From Brevibacterium sp. S22 (lineage in GTDB: Bacteria > Actinomycetota > Actinomycetes > Actinomycetales > Brevibacteriaceae), in NCBI RefSeq assembly GCF_004745485.1, contig NZ_RHFG01000018.1, forward strand, positions 17,907 through 81,906: 64,000 bases of DNA. The letters run 5' to 3'. Within the stretch, counting starts at the first letter, position 1, and every line of letters starts with the position of its first letter. A model generated the notes under the pieces. That model was given only the letters and a program-made list of their open reading frames with translations. It was not told the origin of the DNA and searched no databases. The translations under genes and the position numbers were made by a program. Below, piece after piece: positions 51,389 through 59,082 of the stretch.

Positions 51389-53125
51389 ATGGATGTGCGC
51401 GTAATGGGGCGTGTGGAGATTCTCCATGATGGTGTGGCCCACGGGGTACATGGACGCACCCAGCGAGCCCTGCTGTCTCTGTTGGTTCTCCGGCTCCGAG
51501 CCTGGACGCCGGCGTCACTCATCGTCGAAGGGCTGTGGCCGGATGAGTGGTCCGAGCGTGTCACCACTCGCCTGCACGTCCAGATCCACCGCCTGCGAAA
51601 TCAGCTGGGAGGCGGTGTCCTGCGCAGTTCACCGAATGGCTACCGACTCGATCTCGGCCAGAGTTCCGTCGATGCGTGGCGTTTCGAGCACAGTGCCCGC
51701 ACCGCCCTCGCCGAGGATATGCCCGACCACGACCTCGAGACGCTCCGTTGCCTCGAGGCAGCCGCGGCTCAGTGGGGCGGCGTACCGTTTCCCGACGTCG
51801 ACCTGCCCGATACGGCGGACTGGCAGTCCGAGCTCAGCGGTCTGTACACCCGGATTCGAGAGAGATCCGCCGAATTCCATCTGGAGTTCGGCGACGGGAG
51901 CACTGCGCTCAGGCTGCTCACTCGCCTGACGCATGAGCACCCGGAGAACGAGCATGCTCAGGTCCTGAAGCTCTCGGCCCTGCAGCAGACAGGTCAGGGT
52001 GCGAAGCTGCCCCGAACGTTCGTCGAGGTCCACCGCGCCCTCGCCGAACTGGGAATCGACCCGAGCCCGGACCTGCTCCATACTCACAGCACACTCGCTC
52101 GCAATCGTGAAGAGGAGATCCGGTCCGACCTCGCCGTCCTCGACCCCGCGGGCGACCTCACACCACGCAGCGAGGATGTGGCGGATCCGACGATGCGCGG
52201 ATCGGTTCTGCGCCGTGAACTCGCCTATATCCTCATGGCGAAGGGGCGTCACAGCGAGGCGCTGTCACTGTTGGAACGGCTGGAAGCCCTCCACTCCGGG
52301 CTGGGGCACGAGAATCTGTGTGCGATCCTGCTCCAAGACATGGTGACAGTCATGGCGCTGACCGGAGACCTCCGCCGCGCCCTGCGGCTCCTCGGAGAAG
52401 CGTCAAGGCTCGACCAGCGGACGACGGGAACCGATGCGATGCTGCGCATCGTCCGTGCCCTCGTCCTCACCCACATGTCACGCCTGCACCGAGCCGAAGA
52501 GTCGCTGACGGCCGCCGGCGGACCGACCGGCCCCAAGGCACGGCAGGCGATGTGGTGGCGCACTCGCAGTCAGATCGACCGGCGGGCAGGTCGGTGCCAC
52601 GACTCAGCGGTCGGAGCACTCACAGCCTGGACCATCGCACGTCAGGACTCCGCTGAAGTCGACGTGGGTCCGATTCTGCTCGATGTCGCCTGTTCGATGC
52701 GCGATGACGGCGATGTCCGATGCTTCGACTGGTACCGAACCGCGCTCCGCTTCGCCCACGAGGCAGGGCGCTTCCCATTGGCCGCCATTGCTCATACATC
52801 GATGGCGAAGGCACAACTGATGTGGGGCAGGCCGAAGACAGCGATCGTGCACTCCCGCGCCGGCCTCGAGCTTGCCCAGTGGTCCGGATGCTGGCTGTTC
52901 GCCGCCAAGGCTGTCGCCCGCCTCGCCGAGGCGGAAGAGCAGATGGGAGACGAATCCTCCTCTCTCCGCCACCGGCATGATGCCCAATCCTTCTACCGTC
53001 GCATCGACTTCCCGATACCATTCCCGATCGCTGGCAGATCGAGTGACGCTCCAGTGCTCAGGGCTGCGCAGGCGGCACGGGATGATTCGCCGCGAACACG
53101 TTCTCAGGATCGTATGCGCTCTTGA
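51389..53125 (+). CDS. SARP/AfsR-type regulator with BTAD domain
   Basis: This is a putative transcription activator of 578 residues. An OmpR-like winged helix (about 1-95: RTQRALLSLLVLRLRAW, then RVTTRLHVQIHRLRNQLG) is followed by a bacterial transcriptional activation domain (about 96-240: TLRCLEAAAAQWGGVPF). The rest (about 250-578) is helical and TPR-like; there is no P-loop NB-ARC domain as in AfsR. The start at 51389 has weak ribosome-site support and the ATG at 51404 is an alternative. SARP proteins activate specialised-metabolite clusters. Its 3' end overlaps the convergent oxidase gene by 68 bp. Confidence 0.87.
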   Translation: MDVRVMGRVEILHDGVAHGVHGRTQRALLSLLVLRLRAWTPASLIVEGLWPDEWSERVTTRLHVQIHRLRNQLGGGVLRSSPNGYRLDLGQSSVDAWRFEHSARTALAEDMPDHDLETLRCLEAAAAQWGGVPFPDVDLPDTADWQSELSGLYTRIRERSAEFHLEFGDGSTALRLLTRLTHEHPENEHAQVLKLSALQQTGQGAKLPRTFVEVHRALAELGIDPSPDLLHTHSTLARNREEEIRSDLAVLDPAGDLTPRSEDVADPTMRGSVLRRELAYILMAKGRHSEALSLLERLEALHSGLGHENLCAILLQDMVTVMALTGDLRRALRLLGEASRLDQRTTGTDAMLRIVRALVLTHMSRLHRAEESLTAAGGPTGPKARQAMWWRTRSQIDRRAGRCHDSAVGALTAWTIARQDSAEVDVGPILLDVACSMRDDGDVRCFDWYRTALRFAHEAGRFPLAAIAHTSMAKAQLMWGRPKTAIVHSRAGLELAQWSGCWLFAAKAVARLAEAEEQMGDESSSLRHRHDAQSFYRRIDFPIPFPIAGRSSDAPVLRAAQAARDDSPRTRSQDRMRS

Positions 53126-54485
53126 CCCGGGTCAGCGTCAGCCACTCACGTTGACCGTAGCTGTCGCCGACGTCGACCGGCTCCTCAGCGAAGTTGAGAT
53201 ACTGACGACCGGTGCTCCACGGTGACATGGCCCGGACCAGTTCGGTTGCATCCTGCTTTCCCCGCTCTTCGTTCTCAGGAGTGTCGGCGATCGCCGCGGC
53301 GAAGAGCAGAAAGCTCCCGTCCATCCGGCTCAGCGCCCCACCGTCGGGATGTTTCCTGGCCAGAGCGCCGCCGAGCTGGCGCAGTTCAGCCGAGAGCAGG
53401 GAGTGCTCCGTCCCCTGGCCGACTTCGGCAAGGAACGCATCGACGGCTTCATCGGTCAGTCGTCCCAACAGTGCAGTGTCTCCGGTGACCGGGGTCGGCC
53501 CTTCCGGATCCATATGCAGCCGGGCAATGGAGCTCGGAGGCACCTGCGCGAAGGTGTCGACCCGCGGAGACAGCTTCCGCAGCGGAGCAAGCACCCTTAC
53601 CGCACGCTTCTTATCGGCCAGGACGGCACCGTCCATGCAGACGACGGGTCGCCCTGCCACGGACTCGGGTATGTCCGGTGAGTCCGGCAGGTTGAGGATG
53701 CGCATCGACGTCGTGATCTCGTGCGGCGCGTACGGAGCCCATTCGGCCCAGGCACGCACCACCCGGTCGGCGTCGTCGATGTCCCAGACCATCATTCCCG
53801 CGTGCACTGTCTCCACCGGATAGAGCGAGAATTCGAAGGCAGTGACGACGCCGAAGTTGCCGCCGCCACCGCGCAGTGCCCAGAACAGCGACTGATGCTG
53901 AGTGTGGTCGGCGCGGATGAGTTCACCGTCGGCGAGGACGATCTCCACAGCGGTGAGGCTGCTGGTGGCCATGCCCAGACGACGCGCGTAGAGGAAGATG
54001 CCTCCGCCCAGCAGGTACCCGCCCACGCCGACATCGGGGGACGACCCGTGCAGGCAGGCAAGTCCGTGACGACCAGCCGCCTCGGTGACGTCGCCCCACA
54101 GCGCACCGCCCTGGACTCTCGCCATGGCAGTCAAGGGGTCGATCTCGATCCCGTCCATAGCAGACAGCTTGACCAGGACGGTCGAAGCAAGATCGTGCTG
54201 AACAAGCGGACCGGCGTTGTGGCCGGTGCTCACCGGTGCGACTTGGAGCCCGAGCTGACTAGCGGCCGTAACGACGGCTGACACCTCGGCGGCGGTGGTC
54301 GGCTCGACGACCGCGGCTGGGTGCAGGTCGACTGCTGTGTTCCACAGCGTCCTCGCTTCGTCGTAGCCCGGGTCTCCGGGCAGGTGGATCACCGTGGAGC
54401 CGACCATCGAAGCAAGTTGCGCACTGGGATCGGCAGAGTCCTCACGTAGGGAATCGCTGAGGACGGTTTGGGATTGCAGAATCAT
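53058..54485 (-). CDS. FAD-linked oxidase (berberine bridge enzyme-like)
   Basis: This flavin oxidase has 475 residues. The PCMH-type FAD domain includes PVSTGHNAGPL, with a histidine that could bind FAD covalently, and GVGGYLLGGGIFLYARRLG plus LRGGGGNFGVVTAFEFSLYP. The C-terminal YDPENVFAANHPVPP is the berberine-type end motif. A second attachment cysteine is not obvious. The start MILQSQTVLSD at 54485 fits; the upstream frame to 54587 runs into the promoter region. Such oxidases act on sugars, alkaloids or polyketides. The regulator next door and a SARP-box-like repeat upstream suggest regulation by that protein. Confidence 0.9.
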   Translation of the reverse strand: MILQSQTVLSDSLREDSADPSAQLASMVGSTVIHLPGDPGYDEARTLWNTAVDLHPAAVVEPTTAAEVSAVVTAASQLGLQVAPVSTGHNAGPLVQHDLASTVLVKLSAMDGIEIDPLTAMARVQGGALWGDVTEAAGRHGLACLHGSSPDVGVGGYLLGGGIFLYARRLGMATSSLTAVEIVLADGELIRADHTQHQSLFWALRGGGGNFGVVTAFEFSLYPVETVHAGMMVWDIDDADRVVRAWAEWAPYAPHEITTSMRILNLPDSPDIPESVAGRPVVCMDGAVLADKKRAVRVLAPLRKLSPRVDTFAQVPPSSIARLHMDPEGPTPVTGDTALLGRLTDEAVDAFLAEVGQGTEHSLLSAELRQLGGALARKHPDGGALSRMDGSFLLFAAAIADTPENEERGKQDATELVRAMSPWSTGRQYLNFAEEPVDVGDSYGQREWLTLTRVKSAYDPENVFAANHPVPPAQP

Positions 54486-54576
54486 GGATCTCCGATCATT
54501 GGAAGAGGTGAAGTTCTCATCCGACGACAGTCGACTCTGACCCGCCCTCGGATACCTCGATGCTCCCAACCGGCGC

Positions 54577-54594
54577 TTACATCTCACTTACATC
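54577..54594 (-). promoter_or_regulatory. Direct heptamer repeat TTACATC, 11-bp period (SARP-box-like)
   Basis: TTACATC occurs at 54577 and 54588, an exact 11-bp period with 4-bp spacing. Read on the minus strand it is GATGTAA twice, 92-109 bp upstream of the oxidase start. Heptameric direct repeats with 11-bp period are the known target form of SARP activators. No perfect -10 hexamer at the canonical distance was found. Confidence 0.5.
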
Positions 54595-54685
54595 GGAGTG
54601 CTGCGTTGGATATCGCAGTGGCGGCTTCGCCCTGTCGTCCGCCGACGGACGCCCTCTCCGGGAGCTCTGAACCCCCCGGGCGCCG

Positions 54686-54753
54686 CTCAAGTCACGCGAA
54701 TCTCGAAAAAGTCGTCGCCGGTGACGACTTTTTCGACATTCGCGTGACTTGAG
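54686..54753. repeat. 68-bp hairpin element, family A copy 2
   Basis: The arms are CTCAAGTCACGCG and CGCGTGACTTGAG, with inner AAAAAGTCGTC pairing with GACGACTTTTT. It is followed directly by GGATGC, as is copy 3. It lies 72 bp before the stop side of the DUF559-type gene. Confidence 0.9.
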
Positions 54754-54825
54754 GGATGCAACTGCGATTCGCCCGTCCGACCAATGTCCCGTCGACTCGC
54801 GGGTTCGGCTAAGGAGCTCACGCGT

Positions 54826-55803
54826 TTAGGCTGTCTGTGTGCGCTGTTTGACGCTGTCCTTGATGCGCAGAAACAAGTCGCCCCTGAAGAGGTCCTTCCA
54901 GGTGATCCTGAAGACCTGAAAGCCGAGATTGCGCAGTGAATACTCCCGCCGACGCTCATGCTCGAACGCCTGTTTCGGGTCAGCACCGTCGAGATAGTAT
55001 TTGCCAGCCCCGTCGAATTCAGCGATGATTCGGGCCTGAGGATTGGCGAAGTCGGTCCTCGCGACGAAGTCTCCGTTCTCGTCGCGAATCACCACCTGCG
55101 GTTCGAATCCCGGCACTGAGTATTCGACGAACCGGACTGCCGTGATCGATTCGGCCACGGACTCTCGCCGAGCATCGACATTCGTGATGACTGCGTTGAT
55201 GCGTCGCTGCCGGGTCCGCACCGGTTCACGGGCACAGTAGTCTGCGAACTCACGAGCAGAAACGAAATTTCGCCGGATCGCCTCGTCCACGACAGCAACG
55301 GCGAATGCCAAGGGGCAGTCACGGGCCACGTCCAGCAGTGTCCGCAGCAGTGTGGTGACACGGCAACCGTTGACATCCTCGGTGCTGCCTTCCAAGGGCC
55401 GCTTCCAGATGTGGACGAAGGAACGCCGCGCGCCGATCTCCGGATGGGCAAATTCCACAACGAGAGGTTCGTCGTTCTCGAAATACGGGATCGAGAGGCC
55501 GTGGACGATCAGGGCACTCCGGTGAGAGAATGCCGCTCCGTCCGGGAGGTCATCGACATAGGATCGCACGAGGATGCGCAGATCCTCACTATTCTTCAAA
55601 GCCCCTGACGACTGACGCGGCAGGGTGGTTCCAGATGCTCCACCGACAGCAGCGATGAATCGATGTCCCGGGTCGGTGCAGACCATCGTCACCACATAGA
55701 CACCGCGGCGGACGCGCCTCAGGCAGCAACGCTGAGCGACTCGCAGCTGGTGGGAGCTCAATCCCGCCGCGTTGAGCTCGATCGAGGTCAGACATGCGAA
55801 CAT
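54826..55803 (-). CDS. AbiEi-like / DUF559-type protein (predicted Vsr-like nuclease fold)
   Basis: The 325-residue product begins with an AbiEi-antitoxin-like winged-helix region (about 1-60: LSSHQLRVAQRCCLRRVRRGVYVV), passes through a middle AbiEi-like part (FSHRSALIVHGL near 95; TTLLRTLLDVARDCP near 155) and ends with a DUF559/endonuclease-like part (about 235-325: VARTDFANPQARIIAEFDGAGKY, FEHERRREYSLRNLGFQVFRITWKDL). The aspartate, glutamate and late E-x-RR-x(n)-L-G-F-x-V pattern match the Vsr-like nuclease fold. Such proteins are common in actinobacteria with unknown function. Family A hairpins lie on both sides (72 and 82 bp away), marking a possible cassette. Confidence 0.82.
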   Translation of the reverse strand: MFACLTSIELNAAGLSSHQLRVAQRCCLRRVRRGVYVVTMVCTDPGHRFIAAVGGASGTTLPRQSSGALKNSEDLRILVRSYVDDLPDGAAFSHRSALIVHGLSIPYFENDEPLVVEFAHPEIGARRSFVHIWKRPLEGSTEDVNGCRVTTLLRTLLDVARDCPLAFAVAVVDEAIRRNFVSAREFADYCAREPVRTRQRRINAVITNVDARRESVAESITAVRFVEYSVPGFEPQVVIRDENGDFVARTDFANPQARIIAEFDGAGKYYLDGADPKQAFEHERRREYSLRNLGFQVFRITWKDLFRGDLFLRIKDSVKQRTQTA

Positions 55804-55885
55804 GCATCAAGCATTCCGGAGCGGAGCAGCTGACCACAACCGTCAGTTCTGCGCCTGTGGATAACCGCCCACTCGAATCCACAGG

Positions 55886-55953
55886 CTCAGGTAACGCGAA
55901 ACTCGAAATAGTCGTCGCCAGTGACGACTTTTTCGACGTTCGCGTTACCTGAG
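55886..55953. repeat. 68-bp hairpin element, family A copy 3
   Basis: The arms are CTCAGGTAACGCG and CGCGTTACCTGAG. Both sides of the stem change together relative to copy 2 (GTCAC/GTGAC becomes GTAAC/GTTAC). It is followed by GGATGC as in copy 2, and lies between the DUF559-type gene start and the glmM stop. Confidence 0.9.
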
Positions 55954-55980
55954 GGATGCGAAGCGCCCCGAGGACGCCCG

Positions 55981-57333
55981 CTACAGGGCGAGGTGCTCCT
56001 TGACCGAGGCGGCCAACCGCTCGGCCTGGGCGGCGGCGGCATCCTCGGTGGCGGCTTCGACCATGACACGGATGAGCGGCTCGGTACCCGAGGCGCGCAG
56101 CAGCACGCGACCGGTGTCGGCGAGTTCGGCTTCGACGGCGGCCACCTCGGCGGCGACCTGCGGGTGATCGACGTTGTTCTTGTCCACACCCTTGACGTTG
56201 ACGAGCGCCTGCGGCAGCTGCGGGATCTCCGCGGCGAGGTCGGCCAGGGTCCGCTTGGCGTCGGCCATGCGCTTCATCAGGTGCAGGGCCGTCTGCACTC
56301 CGTCGCCGGTGGTGCCGTGATCGAGCATGAGCACATGTCCGGACTGCTCCCCGCCGAGCACATACCCGTCGGCGAGCATCCGCTCGAGCACGTAACGGTC
56401 CCCGACTGCGGTCTGCACGGTCTTGATGCCGTACTTGTCCATCGCCTGTTTCAGTCCCAGGTTCGACATGACGGTCGTGACCAGGGTCTCGCCCTTCAGC
56501 ACACCGAGCTCCTTGAGCCCGATCGCGAGGATGCCCATGACCTGGTCGCCGTTGACGATGCGGCCCAGGGAGTCGACGGCCAGGCAGCGGTCGGCATCGC
56601 CGTCGAAGGCCACGCCCAGATCGGACTGGGTCTCGACGACGAGGCGCTGCAGCGGTTCGAGGTGAGTCGATCCCACTCCGTCATTGATGTTGAAGCCGTC
56701 GGGTTCGGCGGCGGAGACGATGACCTCGGCCCCGGCCTGGCGCAGAGCGGCGGGTCCCACGATCGAAGCGGCGCCGTGGGCGCAGTCGACGACGACTTTG
56801 AGTCCGGACAGGGGGCGCACGCTCTCGGCGTCGAGGCTGCGCACGAGGTGTTCGGTGTACTCATCGGCAGCCGCCGGGTAGCGGGAGATGTGGCCGACGT
56901 CGGCTCCGGTCGGTCGGTCCCAGTCCTGGTCGAAGATCTCGAGGATCTCGTCCTCGACCGCGTCGTCGAGCTTCGTGCCGCCGGTGGCGAAGAACTTGAT
57001 CCCGTTGTCGGGCATGGGGTTGTGGGAGGCGGAGATGACGACGCCGAACGCGGCACCGGTGTCCTTGACCACCTCGGCGATGCCCGGGGTCGGCAGCATT
57101 CCCGCGTCGAGCACATCGACTCCGGTCGACGCGATTCCTGCGCTCAGAGCGGCGGAGAGGAATTCGCCCGACACCCGCGTGTCACGACCGACCACCGCGA
57201 AGGGCCGCCTCTCACCGGTCCACCCGCGGCTGAGCACGCGGGAGCCGGCGACGGAGAGCTGGAGTGCGAGTTTGGCCGTGATGTCGCGGTTGGCCAGACC
57301 GCGCACACCATCGGTGCCGAAGAGTCGAGACAT
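55981..57333 (-). CDS. glmM: Phosphoglucosamine mutase
   Basis: It converts glucosamine 6-phosphate to the 1-phosphate for UDP-GlcNAc synthesis. The 450-residue product starts MSRLFGTDGVRGLANRDIT. The phosphoserine loop is ISASHNPMPDNGIKFF near residue 100, the metal loop FDGDADRC near 245, the sugar loop GGEQSGH near 330 and the phosphate-binding RASGTEPLIRVMVEA near 410. GAAAGGATC precedes the ATG. It is downstream of rplM-rpsI, the usual actinobacterial order. Confidence 0.96.
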   Translation of the reverse strand: MSRLFGTDGVRGLANRDITAKLALQLSVAGSRVLSRGWTGERRPFAVVGRDTRVSGEFLSAALSAGIASTGVDVLDAGMLPTPGIAEVVKDTGAAFGVVISASHNPMPDNGIKFFATGGTKLDDAVEDEILEIFDQDWDRPTGADVGHISRYPAAADEYTEHLVRSLDAESVRPLSGLKVVVDCAHGAASIVGPAALRQAGAEVIVSAAEPDGFNINDGVGSTHLEPLQRLVVETQSDLGVAFDGDADRCLAVDSLGRIVNGDQVMGILAIGLKELGVLKGETLVTTVMSNLGLKQAMDKYGIKTVQTAVGDRYVLERMLADGYVLGGEQSGHVLMLDHGTTGDGVQTALHLMKRMADAKRTLADLAAEIPQLPQALVNVKGVDKNNVDHPQVAAEVAAVEAELADTGRVLLRASGTEPLIRVMVEAATEDAAAAQAERLAASVKEHLAL

Positions 57334-57470
57334 ATGGGGATCCTTTCGTCAATGTCGGAGTCGATCTTAGTCGATCCGTTGGGCGCGACACGGTGCCCTC
57401 GCCGAGGCGGCCGATCGCGACCGACGCCACCGCAGTCCGTGGGTGGCCCGTTGTTGGGTCGTTAGTGAAT

Positions 57471-57534
57471 CGTTCAAGGCGGAGCGCACTTATCGACCGG
57501 TGTACCTTTCGATAACTGCGCTTGGGCTTGAACG
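57471..57534. repeat. 64-bp inverted repeat upstream of glmM
   Basis: CGTTCAAG..AGCGCAcTTATCGA pairs with TCGATAAcTGCGCT..CTTGAACG around a loop near TGTACC. It is similar in length to hairpin families A and B but unrelated in sequence. It may be a REP-like element or a leader structure of glmM. Confidence 0.7.
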
Positions 57535-57560
57535 GCGGGATGAAGCACGTGCGGGGCTGT

Positions 57561-57706
57561 GCGCGACCGGGGTCACCGAGGCGGCTGTGCCCAACCGCAC
57601 AAACCGAGGCGGCTGTGGTCACCGAGGCGAGGCAGGGCTGCCGCGACCGGGGCCACCGAGGCGGCCGTGTGCGAATGGGGCCACCGAGGCGGCCGTGCGC
57701 GACCGC
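57561..57706. repeat. Array of CACCGAGGCGGC(T/C)GTG motifs
   Basis: Five motif units occur at about 57575, 57603, 57626, 57651 and 57680, with spacings of 23-29 bp, separated by GCGACCGGGG-like spacer. The third copy is partial (CACCGAGGCGAGG). Confidence 0.75.
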
Positions 57707-57720
57707 GTCCGGATATGAGA

Positions 57721-57752
57721 AATGCGGCCCCGAACCTGGTTCGGGGCCGCAT
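57721..57752 (-). terminator. Strong terminator after rpsI
   Basis: AATGCGGCCCCGAAC pairs perfectly with GTTCGGGGCCGCATT around CT-rich 2-3 bases. On the minus strand the 3' arm leads into GCATTTCTC. It lies 77 bp after the rpsI stop and should end the rplM-rpsI transcript. Confidence 0.85.
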
Positions 57753-57828
57753 TCTCATGTTCATGATGCTGAACTGTCGATGACTGCGACTCAGTGGCAG
57801 ACCAGCCACAGTCGGTTCGCCAGTGAGA

Positions 57829-58338
57829 TCAGCGCTTCGAGAACTGAGGTGCCTTACGGGCCTTCTTGAGACCGGCCTTCTTACGCTCAGGAACGCGAGC
57901 ATCGCGGCTGAGGTATCCGGCCTTCTTCAGCTCGGCGCGGTTGGACTCCGCGTCGATCTGGTTGAGCGAACGAGCCACGCCCAGACGGACGGCGCCGGCC
58001 TGGCCGGAGGGTCCGCCGCCGGAGATGCGCACGACGACGTCGAAACGTCCGCCGAGGTCCAGCAGGGTGAAGGGCTCGTTGACGAGCTGCTGGTGCAGCT
58101 TGTTCGGGAAGTACTCTTCGAGAGTACGTCCGTTGATCGTCCACTCACCGGTGCCGGGGATGAGGCGCACACGAGCAATTGCCTGCTTGCGGCGGCCCAC
58201 TCCGTTGCCGGGAGCGGTCAGGGACTGTCCACGTCCGCCGGCGGTGCTTTCGCCCAGGCCAGCAGATGCAGGAGTCTCGGAAGTGTATTCGGTGATCTCT
58301 TCTTCGACAGTTTCTGTCGCGTTGGTGGTATCAGCCAC
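57829..58338 (-). CDS. rpsI: 30S ribosomal protein S9
   Basis: The 169-residue product has an acidic N-terminal extension (residues 1-45, [17 protein letters not shown]), common in actinobacterial S9, then [19 protein letters not shown] and the C-terminal [29 protein letters not shown], of which the SKR end reaches the P-site tRNA. It follows rplM by 32 bp in the conserved pair. Confidence 0.98.
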   Translation of the reverse strand: MADTTNATETVEEEITEYTSETPASAGLGESTAGGRGQSLTAPGNGVGRRKQAIARVRLIPGTGEWTINGRTLEEYFPNKLHQQLVNEPFTLLDLGGRFDVVVRISGGGPSGQAGAVRLGVARSLNQIDAESNRAELKKAGYLSRDARVPERKKAGLKKARKAPQFSKR

Positions 58339-58370
58339 GGTTCTCCTCGGGATGTCTAGAGCTCAGGCGC

Positions 58371-58814
58371 TTACTGCGCGACCTGGCTGAGTTCGTACGG
58401 CTGCGGATTCTGAGAGGCGTGCGGGTGCTCGGCACCTGCATAGACCTTCAGCTTCTGCATCTGGGCACGTCCGAGACGAGTCTTCGGGACCATACCGGCG
58501 ACAGCCTTCTCGACTGCACGCTCGGGGTGGGTGGCGAGGAGCTCGGCGTAGTTCACGCTCTTGAGGCCACCCGGGTAACCGGAGTGACGGTAAGCGCGCT
58601 TCTTCTCGAGCTTCGCACCTGTCAGCGCGACCTTGTCGGCGTTGATGATGATGACGAAGTCACCGGTGTCGGTGTTCGGAGTGAACGTGGTCTTGTGCTT
58701 GCCGCGCAGGAGGCGTGCAACCTGCGAAGCAAGGCGACCGAGCACCTGGTCAGTGGCGTCAATGACGTGCCACTGGTGCTCAATGTCACCGGGCTTAGCT
58801 GTGTACGTACGCAA
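58371..58814 (-). CDS. rplM: 50S ribosomal protein L13
   Basis: The 147-residue product is read from a TTG start (encoding initiator Met, then [18 protein letters not shown]). AAGGCT lies six bases upstream and the length equals other actinobacterial L13 proteins, so the longer open frame to 58862 is rejected. [16 protein letters not shown] and [21 protein letters not shown] are signatures. It is the first gene of the rplM-rpsI operon. The 268-bp divergent gap to 59083 should hold its promoter; TTGTGT and TACATA 18 bp apart on the minus strand near 58960-58990 are a weak candidate. Confidence 0.97.
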   Translation of the reverse strand: MRTYTAKPGDIEHQWHVIDATDQVLGRLASQVARLLRGKHKTTFTPNTDTGDFVIIINADKVALTGAKLEKKRAYRHSGYPGGLKSVNYAELLATHPERAVEKAVAGMVPKTRLGRAQMQKLKVYAGAEHPHASQNPQPYELSQVAQ

Positions 58815-59082
58815 AAGTAGCCTTCTTTTCGTATCTTGTTCAGTGCAGCGCCGGGTCCTCATCGGGTCGTGAGTCCAATGGGTCTCAAGCGCTGGTTGTC
58901 TTCAATCGGGTGAACCTATCGACGCATTCCCCTCACCTACGGGCCTGCAACGCATGAGGCTATGTAAGGGAGTGCGACAAGTACACACAACGACAATCAA
59001 ATATACATGGCTCCAGGCCTGGGGAGCAAACGCTCAGAGCGGTCTCAGGGCCGGTCGAAACCTGAGCCGATAGTATTGAACT

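Larger units (their letters stand above)
54486..54825. other. 340-bp gap: SARP-box-like repeat and hairpin A copy 2
   Basis: The gap holds the presumed oxidase promoter with the TTACATC direct repeat at 54577, then GC-rich DNA, then the 68-bp hairpin at 54686, and 72 bp of unremarkable sequence up to the DUF559-type gene stop. No gene is seen. Confidence 0.6.
57334..57828. other. 495-bp gap between rpsI and glmM: terminator, motif array, inverted repeat
   Basis: Following rpsI (minus direction) one meets a strong terminator (57721-57752), the CCGAGGCGG array (57561-57706), a 64-bp inverted repeat (57471-57534), then one more motif copy at 57403 and the glmM leader. I see no gene; open frames here follow the repeats. 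Confidence 0.65.

Noticed and set aside
49259..55803. Prophage or integrative element
   Set aside because: No integrase, phage structural gene, tRNA target or flanking att repeat is visible; the only flanking repeats are short hairpins.
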